A stretch of DNA of 64,000 nucleotides. Source: Micavibrio sp. GTDB taxonomy: Bacteria; Pseudomonadota; Alphaproteobacteria; Micavibrionales; UBA9664. The stretch's first letter is position 1. Every line of letters begins with the position of its first letter. The notes under the pieces were generated by a model that had not been told where the DNA came from, did no database searches, and saw nothing but the letters and a program-made list of their open reading frames with translations. Where the stretch lies: positions 1 through 64,000 of the forward strand of contig PAAR01000007.1 in NCBI GenBank assembly GCA_002699085.1. Reading direction: 5' to 3'. Positions 9,912 to 18,685 of this stretch are shown here, piece by piece. A program made the position numbers and the translations under genes.

Positions 9912-10964
9912 CTAAAACCTGCGCCCTATTGATATAGCCCCAAAAATTGAAGGATCATCTTGCCCTTCAAACTCTCGGGACCGCCAATTCAATGTATAAG
10001 AAATTTGGGTACGGCCATACGTTAAACTAACCCCCGCACTGGCATCCGCTACACCATATTTTTTATCGACCGAAGGGCTGTCTTCAAAACTATTACCATC
10101 AAGAAAAATATTTCGGCCAATCGCCCGCCCTTCAACACCTGCAAATAATGACCACGCAAATTTATTATCCTGAACGGCAAAAAATCCATTGCCGGGCATT
10201 GCTGGGCGTACACGAGAGGGTTGTCCCTGCCATTGAAACTGCTTTGGCGTAAGTTGCAGTGTAAGGCCAGAGGAACCATAGGTATAAACATTTCCTAGCG
10301 TTGCCCCTATATGCGGCATAACACGAAATCTAAAGGCATCAATATCTGTTGCATAGGCTTCTGGCCATTGGCGTTGCCATGACACAATTAAACCAGGTTC
10401 ATTTTCCAATTGATAATCCCAGCCTTGTGGCTCATTAACACCTAAAAAATGATGGACAGTCCTTTGCGTTTGCTCTCCCAAAGCAGCTGGACCAACAATA
10501 CCTAGGGTTAACTCAACATCATCAATATGGTTATCACTCAGTGTTGAAAAACTAGCGGAACCATATAAGAAAGCGGCATATGGTCTATCACTCGGATTAG
10601 GTATAGCCGCCTGTGTATCTTGGGGTGTATAGAGATTTTGACCAACTGAATAACTAACAGATGTCGTTTCATTAACCTCAAATGTCGGAATATATTTATC
10701 AGCCAGATTTACGAGAAAAGGGGAGCGCATACCACGTTTAAAATAAGTCATACGTATGCCATTAGTATAATCCTGATCTGCTCCACTGCCGTAATTATCA
10801 TTCTCGGATGTTAAAGTCAGAAATGCATCATCGCTTTTTTTAATCTCGGCAGGCAAACGATCTTCAAAGCTTTGACCTTGCGCATAAGCATTTTGAGGAA
10901 AAATCAGCGTCAAAGATATTAAAAAGAATATAAAGAAGCTACGCTGCAACAGCATCATTTTCAT
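9912..10964 (-). CDS. LpxR-family lipid A deacylase/outer-membrane protein
   Basis: Signal peptide; FLTLTSENDNYGSGADQDYTNGIRMTYF and SDRPYAAFLYGSASFS; beta-barrel ending in aromatic F. Confidence 0.85.
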   Translation of the reverse strand: MKMMLLQRSFFIFFLISLTLIFPQNAYAQGQSFEDRLPAEIKKSDDAFLTLTSENDNYGSGADQDYTNGIRMTYFKRGMRSPFLVNLADKYIPTFEVNETTSVSYSVGQNLYTPQDTQAAIPNPSDRPYAAFLYGSASFSTLSDNHIDDVELTLGIVGPAALGEQTQRTVHHFLGVNEPQGWDYQLENEPGLIVSWQRQWPEAYATDIDAFRFRVMPHIGATLGNVYTYGSSGLTLQLTPKQFQWQGQPSRVRPAMPGNGFFAVQDNKFAWSLFAGVEGRAIGRNIFLDGNSFEDSPSVDKKYGVADASAGVSLTYGRTQISYTLNWRSREFEGQDDPSIFGAISIGRRF

Positions 10965-13260
10965 TTTTTACTTTCGACGGTATATATAGATATACTGTGG
11001 TACCCTTGCCCAGATCGCTTTCAAGCTCAACTTTACCACCATGCAATTCAACGATATTTTTCACCAATGACAGTCCCAAACCAACGCCTGTATTATTATG
11101 CTTTGTCGAAGAACCACGTTGGAATGGTTCAAAAATACGGCGCTGATCCTCTGGTTTAATACCGGGCCCTGTATCCGTGACACTAATCACAACACCACCA
11201 AATTCTTTATCTTTTTTAGCCTTGATCGTAATCTTGCCGTCTTCTGGTGTGAAACCAATCGCATTACGGATAAGGTTTAAAAGAATTTGTTTTAAACGCC
11301 GTTCATCGGCTTCTATTTTACCGATGGTTTTTGGACAATCAAGCTCCACACGGATCGACTCCTTACGCGCCCATTCTTGTGTCAGATTATAAATATTATC
11401 TAACATCGCTGGCACATTTACGGTATCAGGATGTAATTCTAAATAGCCCGCCTCAATCGTTGAAAGATCGAGAATATCATCAATCAAGCTGAGCAAGCGT
11501 TTACCAGCATCAGAAATGCCAGACGTATATTCTTCTTGGCGTTCATTAAGTGGGCCAAAATACTGATTGGCCAATATATCAGAAAAACCCATAATCGCAT
11601 TCAACGGCGTCCGCAGCTGATACGACACATTGGCCAAGAAATCTAATTTCAACCGCTCGGCTGTTTCAAGTGCGGCATTTTTCTCAAGCAAGGCTGTTTC
11701 AACATGGATCGTGGCCGTAATATCACCATAGGTAATCATCACCCCACCATCTGGCAGCGGTACAGTATAAACCAATATTACTGTACCATCCGCTAATTCT
11801 AAATTATCTTCTCGACTGGTTCGATCCAGCGCATGCCGCATCAATAAATTTCGAGCCTCCTGCCAACGATCTTCTGCAAAGCTCGTTTTTTTCTTGTCAA
11901 CAAGCTTAGTAATATGCGGCTCACCACTTAAATCTTCTGGTGGAATATTCCAAATCTTTGCGTAAGTAGGGTTATACAGCTTTAAACGACCATCCCCACC
12001 AAAAACAGCAACGCCTTCGGCTAAATTATCTAAGCTTTCCTTCTGCACCGCCATCAATGTGTTATAAGAGGATTCAAGCTCTAAAGAGCTGGTTACATCT
12101 TCAAAAGTCATAATAATGCCACCCGTTGGACGTGGAATACAAAGCTTTCTCACTGTACGGCTATCAGGCAAATGTAGCAGATCTTCTTTCGTCTCAAATA
12201 CTTCAGTGAAAAGAGACAGCCAGCTTTGCTTAAAGCTTCTAAAGTCAGCTTGCTCAGGCAAACGACGCATATCACGCAACCGCTCCATAATCTCGGATAA
12301 TTTTGGGTGTTGATTAAGCCAACTTTCTTCTAAATCCCAAAGCCTTGCAAATTCAGGATTGAAATATTCAAGACTTTCATCGGGATCAAAAAAGGCAATC
12401 GCTGATTGAATATGTTCAAAAAGAGCGGTCGCATTTTGAATAGATTGCTGTGTTGCAAGCTCTGCATCTTCTTGAGCAGTAATATCTTTAGTCATACAAA
12501 TAACTGCATCACGCCCTGGCATGGCAGTTGCCACAAAACGTAACAAGCGCCGCTGCCCATGCAACACAATATGACTTTCTTGAATTTGTCGATCCCCTGT
12601 TTGAAGGGCCAAAGCACAAAGTGCCTGCACTGTCGAAACAGGCTGTTTCTTATTTTTATTACTGCCGAATTTAAAAAATTGCTGTTCGTCTAAAATACGT
12701 TCTCTTGTCGATTCTAAACACTCAGCATAGAAACGATTAACCCATTCTAGTCTACCTTGTTGACCTGTAACCATCCAAATCGGTAGCGGCACTGTATCCA
12801 AAATCGTTTTAAAATAACTTTCACTTTCCTCAGCACGATCGCGCGCATCTGATAGCTCGTTCTTTTCAGCATAAACAGCCGTCATATCATTCACGCATAA
12901 AATGTCATAACTGACATTCAGGGCGAGATTGCGGCCTCGCTGACCTGTAAAATAGAGCACTTTTGACTTATCTTCTGTCCGTGCCTCATAGCTGAAATCA
13001 GTGCCCTTATTACGTAGAGCCATAAAATAACCCTCTAATGCGGCAGCATCTGTCGTGCTAAGAGCATTGTAAATATCGTTGATATCGCTAATTTGCTGTA
13101 ATCCAAGTAATTTGGGGAAATCAGGGGAATAAGCAAGTTCGCCTTTAGCAGACCAGCCACAATAAGCCCCTGGCATGGCTGACAAAAAAGCTTCAAGACG
13201 GGCAATTTCAGCTTTTAACTCGCTTTTACGCCCACCAATTAGCTTGCTCCAAAATCCCAT
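10939..13260 (-). CDS. Multi-PAS sensor kinase, DivL-like (H-box His replaced by Tyr)
   Basis: PAS repeats plus LDFLANVSYQLRTPLNAIMGFSDIL HisKA-like helix with Tyr; intact HATPase (NLIRNAI, DTGPGI, GVGLGLSLV). Confidence 0.8.
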   Translation of the reverse strand: MGFWSKLIGGRKSELKAEIARLEAFLSAMPGAYCGWSAKGELAYSPDFPKLLGLQQISDINDIYNALSTTDAAALEGYFMALRNKGTDFSYEARTEDKSKVLYFTGQRGRNLALNVSYDILCVNDMTAVYAEKNELSDARDRAEESESYFKTILDTVPLPIWMVTGQQGRLEWVNRFYAECLESTRERILDEQQFFKFGSNKNKKQPVSTVQALCALALQTGDRQIQESHIVLHGQRRLLRFVATAMPGRDAVICMTKDITAQEDAELATQQSIQNATALFEHIQSAIAFFDPDESLEYFNPEFARLWDLEESWLNQHPKLSEIMERLRDMRRLPEQADFRSFKQSWLSLFTEVFETKEDLLHLPDSRTVRKLCIPRPTGGIIMTFEDVTSSLELESSYNTLMAVQKESLDNLAEGVAVFGGDGRLKLYNPTYAKIWNIPPEDLSGEPHITKLVDKKKTSFAEDRWQEARNLLMRHALDRTSREDNLELADGTVILVYTVPLPDGGVMITYGDITATIHVETALLEKNAALETAERLKLDFLANVSYQLRTPLNAIMGFSDILANQYFGPLNERQEEYTSGISDAGKRLLSLIDDILDLSTIEAGYLELHPDTVNVPAMLDNIYNLTQEWARKESIRVELDCPKTIGKIEADERRLKQILLNLIRNAIGFTPEDGKITIKAKKDKEFGGVVISVTDTGPGIKPEDQRRIFEPFQRGSSTKHNNTGVGLGLSLVKNIVELHGGKVELESDLGKGTTVYLYIPSKVKNENDAVAA

Positions 13261-13309
13261 TTAATGAGTGTAACTTGATATAGATTGATTTTAAAGAATG
13301 ATTTTATCT

Positions 13310-14905
13310 TTAGCCTAAATCACGCTGTTGTAAACGTGTTGGCTTTAAAGATGGTGGACTTGGCTGTTTTGAAAGAACGTCCGTTTCACAGAAATTTTTG
13401 AGCTCAGATGACATCTTAATATCTACAGCATAAGAAGGTGGATTCATTAAATCCTCACAAAACACTGCACGAATAAAATTACTTTTTGTATCAACCAATG
13501 TCGCCTCAGCTAAGATCTCTTGATATTCTACAGCATCAATAGCTGCCTTGGTTTTTTCTATATTTGTATATACTTCGGCACTTTCATCACAAATTGCCTG
13601 CATTCTCTCACTCGTATTGCAAATATCTGGCGTAAGGCCTGCCTCTATATAACGCTTGTTCTTAACCATTTCTTGCTCTTGTTTATATTTAACAAGACCA
13701 ACAGAAGCCGCCAATCCGAAGAGAGGTAGGCCAATAAACACAGCCAAAAACTTGCCGACTGTTTTAGAGGAAATTTGTTCTACCTTTTTCGCATCAGCCA
13801 ATATCTTATCCATATCAATTTGCGCTTGATCTTTTTCATCGACGACAGATGGATCGTTTATAACTGGCTCTGCTTCAGCCTCTGCGACCGGTGTCCCTTT
13901 CGGTAATTTGGCCACAACTGATTTGAACGCAGCTCTAACATTAATTTTCGGCATGCTCATCTTAGGCCATGACATTTTTGACAGTATGCTAGTTTTTTGC
14001 GCTACCCTAGGTAAAATAAATTCAGCCGCTTCAATACCTAAAATGCTCTGGCGCATTGACAAGAACGCTTCCGCCTTCTTCTTGATTCGTTGTTTATGCG
14101 CTTCTTGAAGTCGATTTCTTGCTTTTAAATATTCATACTTTTCAAAAAACGCTTTTGTATTTCCTTTGAAATTGGCTTCCGCTAAGGCAGCTATAAATTC
14201 AGATTCCTTTAACAAATCATGTAAATGTTTTGCAACATTAGACACACGTAATGCGTCCAGTTCATTTACAAACTTTTGAGTTTTCTCAGCATAAGAAATC
14301 ATTGCCTCAATCCCTAATCCTTGCTGGGATGCTTTCGGCAAATACAATATTTTATCAATAAAAGGGGCTAGCTTACTTTGTGTTCTTGAATCTGTAACAT
14401 CGTAAGGAAAGTCTTCTGGAAAGAGCCCAATAACCTTATTAATTAATAACAAACATTGATCAAAATTTTGTGCCTGCTGCGCTTGACTTAATGCGTTAAA
14501 AGAAGCTTTTCCTTCGCTCAAAACATTTTCATCTACACTGTCGAATAAAAGATGTTGGCGGATAATTTCTAAATCAAGTTGAGGGTCAAAAACGACAGGG
14601 TTTTGAAGAGCGTTTAGCACAGAGTCACTGTCTACATCAGTAAAATAAGCCGAATTTTCGAGAATAAATTGGTATAAATTTTCTTTATTAATCTCGCTGA
14701 AGTTAACCGCTATCTTAGCTTGATGACCGACTGTATATGACACAGCACGATAATAGAAATCCACATCTACATTGTTTGGCGCAAAACGATCAACACAATC
14801 TACCCATATAGCCACAAGAGCTTTTTGCCAGTCACTTTCATAATGCGGCATTGTCGCTTGCTCTTTATCTTGAGAATGTATTTGTACTGGTTCAATCATA
14901 TTCAT
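13310..14905 (-). CDS. Hypothetical protein with one central TM helix
   Basis: Long uninterrupted ORF; TM segment FLAVFIGLPLFGLAASVGLV. Start uncertain (14938 is the longest possibility). Confidence 0.6.
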   Translation of the reverse strand: MNMIEPVQIHSQDKEQATMPHYESDWQKALVAIWVDCVDRFAPNNVDVDFYYRAVSYTVGHQAKIAVNFSEINKENLYQFILENSAYFTDVDSDSVLNALQNPVVFDPQLDLEIIRQHLLFDSVDENVLSEGKASFNALSQAQQAQNFDQCLLLINKVIGLFPEDFPYDVTDSRTQSKLAPFIDKILYLPKASQQGLGIEAMISYAEKTQKFVNELDALRVSNVAKHLHDLLKESEFIAALAEANFKGNTKAFFEKYEYLKARNRLQEAHKQRIKKKAEAFLSMRQSILGIEAAEFILPRVAQKTSILSKMSWPKMSMPKINVRAAFKSVVAKLPKGTPVAEAEAEPVINDPSVVDEKDQAQIDMDKILADAKKVEQISSKTVGKFLAVFIGLPLFGLAASVGLVKYKQEQEMVKNKRYIEAGLTPDICNTSERMQAICDESAEVYTNIEKTKAAIDAVEYQEILAEATLVDTKSNFIRAVFCEDLMNPPSYAVDIKMSSELKNFCETDVLSKQPSPPSLKPTRLQQRDLG

Positions 14906-15023
14906 ATATCTTTTATTATTTCTGCGCCACTCTATCATAGATATGTAAAATAATCAAACTTTTATGCTTTGATTTTTCTCAATGCTGGACGGTTATTCAT
15001 ACATAGCTTATAAATATCTTTAT

Positions 15024-15854
15024 ATGCGATTTAGTGCCGAATTTTTTTGCCCCCACACTGCCGATGAAAAACGGGAATTATTAAAACTTACTGAAAGCTT
15101 AAGTACCTATAATCCAAGCTTTTTTAGTATTACGTTTAGTACCAAAACACAAGAGTTTGACAGCAGTCTTAAGCTTGCTCAAACCATACAAAATCATACC
15201 GATACGCCTGTTGCTCTCCATATGAGCTGTATCGGTACCCCTAAAGATATTTTAAAACAACGTTTAGACAAGGCTTTAAACGCAGAAATTCAGCACATTG
15301 TTGCGCTACGGGGTGATTGGCCCCGAAGCCGAGAGGATAAGCCGCCTCAAGGAAATGAATATTGCCACTATGCCAGTGATTTTGTTGCATTGATAAAATC
15401 TCATGCACCTGCGATTAAAATATCAGTCGGTGCTTATCCAGAAAAACACAAGCAAGCCGAAACGCTAGGTCAAGATATACAACACTTAAAACAAAAACTC
15501 GATCAAGGGGCAGACCAAGCCATCACACAATTCTATTTTGACCAGCTATATTTTGATGATTTTGTGAAGAAAACAGCGCAAGCTGGCATTACCAAACCTA
15601 TTATTGCTGGATTGATGGCAATTAGTGATTTTGAGCTTATTTCACGCTTTGCTCATGGTGCTGAGGCTAAAATACCTGAGACGATTACCCGACGCTTTGC
15701 AGATTTATCATCAGAGAAAATGATTGAGGAAGGTACCATCTTCCTACAAGAACAAATTATTACTGCCCAAAAATCAGGCGTTGAAGAAATTCATCTTTAT
15801 CCAATGAATAAGCCAAACCCTATCTTGAAAGCTTTGGACCACTTTTTCGCTTAA
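15024..15854 (+). CDS. metF: Methylenetetrahydrofolate reductase
   Basis: SAEFFCPHT..., FSITF, HIVALRGDWP, GADQAITQFYFD, PIIAGLMAI motifs of MTHFR. Start chosen at MRFSAEFF. Confidence 0.92.
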   Translation: MRFSAEFFCPHTADEKRELLKLTESLSTYNPSFFSITFSTKTQEFDSSLKLAQTIQNHTDTPVALHMSCIGTPKDILKQRLDKALNAEIQHIVALRGDWPRSREDKPPQGNEYCHYASDFVALIKSHAPAIKISVGAYPEKHKQAETLGQDIQHLKQKLDQGADQAITQFYFDQLYFDDFVKKTAQAGITKPIIAGLMAISDFELISRFAHGAEAKIPETITRRFADLSSEKMIEEGTIFLQEQIITAQKSGVEEIHLYPMNKPNPILKALDHFFA

Positions 15855-16383
15855 TGTCTTCAATAATATCTATGACATTTCTATTAACAACACGGCATAT
15901 ATTTTGTTCATTAGCCATAGAAAGAACACCATCTCTATCAGTACGCCGTGCAAAATTTCTGAGCACAGGATTTGCAAATACATAGGAAATCATACTTAGT
16001 CCATCGTGGATATCTATTTTTTCTACCGCTTGACCATGGTCACTATGTTTATCAATAAATGTCGTTAGCGATTTGGCAATTTCAGAAGCTGTATGTTTAG
16101 ATGTTTTACCATCTACAATAATAGTGAAAGCACCTTCTGCAGAAACATTAAAATGTAGGTGAATTTCTGAATTACCTTGCGCTTTTTTATTACCCGAGAC
16201 ATTAATATATCTCTGTTTAAAACCTCTCTCTTTGAGTTTTGACAAAGCTATCAAATAATTACATTGAAATAGGGCAGATAATTCTTCAAATTCTCTATTC
16301 TCTGTTTGAGCTAAATCGCCCAAAGTTCTTTGGAACATTTCAGCAGCAGTCTTTGCAGCGACACCTTTAGGCATTTCAATCAC
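15820..16383 (-). CDS. Hypothetical protein
   Basis: 187-aa ORF, convergent with metF and overlapping its 3' end by 35 bp. Confidence 0.55.
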   Translation of the reverse strand: MIEMPKGVAAKTAAEMFQRTLGDLAQTENREFEELSALFQCNYLIALSKLKERGFKQRYINVSGNKKAQGNSEIHLHFNVSAEGAFTIIVDGKTSKHTASEIAKSLTTFIDKHSDHGQAVEKIDIHDGLSMISYVFANPVLRNFARRTDRDGVLSMANEQNICRVVNRNVIDIIEDIKRKSGPKLSR

Positions 16384-16506
16384 CCTCCATCGTTATTTTT
16401 AATTTTTTGTCATAATATATACTATATGTGGTATTTTTACAAGGAAAGTATATTTAACGAAGAAATTGTAACAAAGAGATTTTACAATTTCCATGGCTTA
16501 GCTACT

Positions 16507-17787
16507 ATGAGAACTATGAACATTCAAAAAGACACAATCAGCCAACACCTCTCATTCAAAAAAGGGGACTATATCTTCAAAAAGGGAGATATGCGCGATC
16601 ATGCCTTTATTATCATTGATGGCTCTGTCGCCATTATCACCCAATCCCATACAGGCGCTGAGTCCATTGGCTCAATGTTAAGTGCTGGTGATATTTTCGG
16701 TGAAATGGCACTGATGGAACCCGGTGTGCGTACAGCTGCTGCACGTGCCACAGCTGATACAGATGTCTATGCGATCTCTCGGGCGGGGGTTAAAGAACGG
16801 ATCAGCGGTATGGATCCGATCATCTCAACGCTTTTCTCACTGTTGATTGACCGGTACCGTAAAACCCGTATTTATTTGCCTGAATCGGCCGATCTTCCTG
16901 ATCCAGAACATGTTATTCAACATCTTAGAAACTTAGCACAATTAGAAAAAGATATTGAAGCGCCAACACCTGAAACTATCAGCCATGAAATATTTGGTAA
17001 TATTGCCCATCAACGTAAATCTGCTCTTGAAGAGCTGGATATGGAGCAAAAAATCATTAACGCCCTGCGCTATGATGAGATGAAAGCTTGGTTGCAACCT
17101 GTCGTTGATATACAGACAAAAAAGCCAAAAGTTATTGGTTTTGAAGCACTTGTTCGCTGGCATGATCGTGATGGCAATATCATTATGCCCTTCGAGTTTT
17201 TGCCTTTTGCAGAACGCTTACAAATGATCGGCAGCATTGATTACGCTATTTTAGACCAAGCATGTGCTTTTATTCATCAATGGAAAAAGAAGAAACTATT
17301 CGTTAGTACCAATCTTTCAGGGCTACATTTCAAAGATGAGAGCATTGTTGGTATGATTGAGAAAATATTAGAAGACCAGCAAGCTGACCCTGCGAATCTA
17401 AAAGTAGAGGTTACTGAAACCTCATTGATTGATGACCCAGACCAAGCGCAGGCAATTTTATTCAAATTAAAAGACCTCGGCGTTCAGATTGCTTTGGATG
17501 ATTTCGGTACAGGCTATTCATCACTGAGCTACCTACATAAATTCCCGATTGATGTCTTAAAAATTGACCGCTCATTTGTCTCTCGTCTAACCCATGACAA
17601 GCGCAGCGTTGATATTATCCGTGCTATTGTCACTATGGCACAAGGCTTCCAAATGCAGGTCATTGCTGAAGGGATTGAAACAGAGGCAGAGCTCACCATG
17701 ATCCGTGATATTGGTTGTCCTATGGCACAAGGATATTACTTCGGCAAAGCGATGCCCTTTGACCAAGCTGAAGTTCTAGTTAAATAA
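16507..17787 (+). CDS. Cyclic-nucleotide-binding (CRP-type) domain + EAL domain c-di-GMP phosphodiesterase
   Basis: FGEMALMEPGVRTAAARATADTDVYAI cNMP-binding motif; EALVRW, EVTETSL, DDFGTGYSSLSYL, LKIDRSFV, IAEGIETEAEL EAL motifs. Confidence 0.92.
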   Translation: MRTMNIQKDTISQHLSFKKGDYIFKKGDMRDHAFIIIDGSVAIITQSHTGAESIGSMLSAGDIFGEMALMEPGVRTAAARATADTDVYAISRAGVKERISGMDPIISTLFSLLIDRYRKTRIYLPESADLPDPEHVIQHLRNLAQLEKDIEAPTPETISHEIFGNIAHQRKSALEELDMEQKIINALRYDEMKAWLQPVVDIQTKKPKVIGFEALVRWHDRDGNIIMPFEFLPFAERLQMIGSIDYAILDQACAFIHQWKKKKLFVSTNLSGLHFKDESIVGMIEKILEDQQADPANLKVEVTETSLIDDPDQAQAILFKLKDLGVQIALDDFGTGYSSLSYLHKFPIDVLKIDRSFVSRLTHDKRSVDIIRAIVTMAQGFQMQVIAEGIETEAELTMIRDIGCPMAQGYYFGKAMPFDQAEVLVK

Positions 17788-17788
17788 A

Positions 17789-18235
17789 TTATCTTCTTTG
17801 GATAAAAAATTCTTTTAACAGATCACCACAATTTTTTTCATCCATACCGCCATAGACCTCTGGCGCATGGTGACATGTTGGCTGATTAAAAAATTGCCCG
17901 CCATGATCGACACCACCACCTTTTGGATCATAAGCGCCAAAATAAAGCCGTTTTATACGAGCAAATGAAATCGCCGCTGCACACATCGCACAAGGCTCTA
18001 AGGTAACATAGAGATCACACTCATTAAGCCGCACTGAACCAAGCTTCTTCGCCGCTTCACGGATCACCAGCACTTCGGCATGAGCCGTTGGATCATGGGT
18101 TGCTTCACATTGATTGCCGCTTTTCGCAATAATTTCACCTGTTGCAGATACTAAAACAGCGCCGACAGGTATCTCTCCCGCTTGCGCTGATTTTTTTGCC
18201 TCTAAAAGGGCGATATTTAAATAATCTTGTTTCAC
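17789..18235 (-). CDS. tadA: tRNA adenosine(34) deaminase
   Basis: HAEVLV and PCAMCAAA zinc/deaminase motifs. Confidence 0.92.
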   Translation of the reverse strand: MKQDYLNIALLEAKKSAQAGEIPVGAVLVSATGEIIAKSGNQCEATHDPTAHAEVLVIREAAKKLGSVRLNECDLYVTLEPCAMCAAAISFARIKRLYFGAYDPKGGGVDHGGQFFNQPTCHHAPEVYGGMDEKNCGDLLKEFFIQRR

Positions 18236-18262
18236 CTAGCCAGTCTAAAACCAGTTAAGCTT

Positions 18263-18580
18263 TTAGGCAACAGATTCAGCCCACTCCTTCAAAGCGTCTT
18301 TAGGCATACCACCAACTTTAGTGCTTTTTACTTCACCGTCTTTAAAAGCCATAAACGTTGGGATACCACGTACGCCATATTTTGTCGGTGCGTTCGGGTT
18401 TTCATCAATATTAACCTTAACGATTTTAACTTTGTCACCCATCTCTGCGGCTAATTCATCAACCAGCGGGCTCATTGCTTTACAAGGGCCACACCATTCT
18501 GCCCAAAAATCAACGATGACAGGGGTTTTTGAATTGACTACTTCGGCGTCAAAATTATCGTCATTTACTTGAATGCTCAT
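18263..18580 (-). CDS. trxA: Thioredoxin
   Basis: VDFWAEWCGPCKAMSPLVDELA active site; GIPTFMAFKDGE. Confidence 0.97.
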   Translation of the reverse strand: MSIQVNDDNFDAEVVNSKTPVIVDFWAEWCGPCKAMSPLVDELAAEMGDKVKIVKVNIDENPNAPTKYGVRGIPTFMAFKDGEVKSTKVGGMPKDALKEWAESVA

Positions 18581-18685
18581 TTTTTTCTCTTTCTACTTAT
18601 TCTTAATAGCTCTTAGTCTATACAAATTGATTCGCACCAACTAGGCAAAACGTTACAGCCTAAAATCAATGCCTATGCACAGCCT

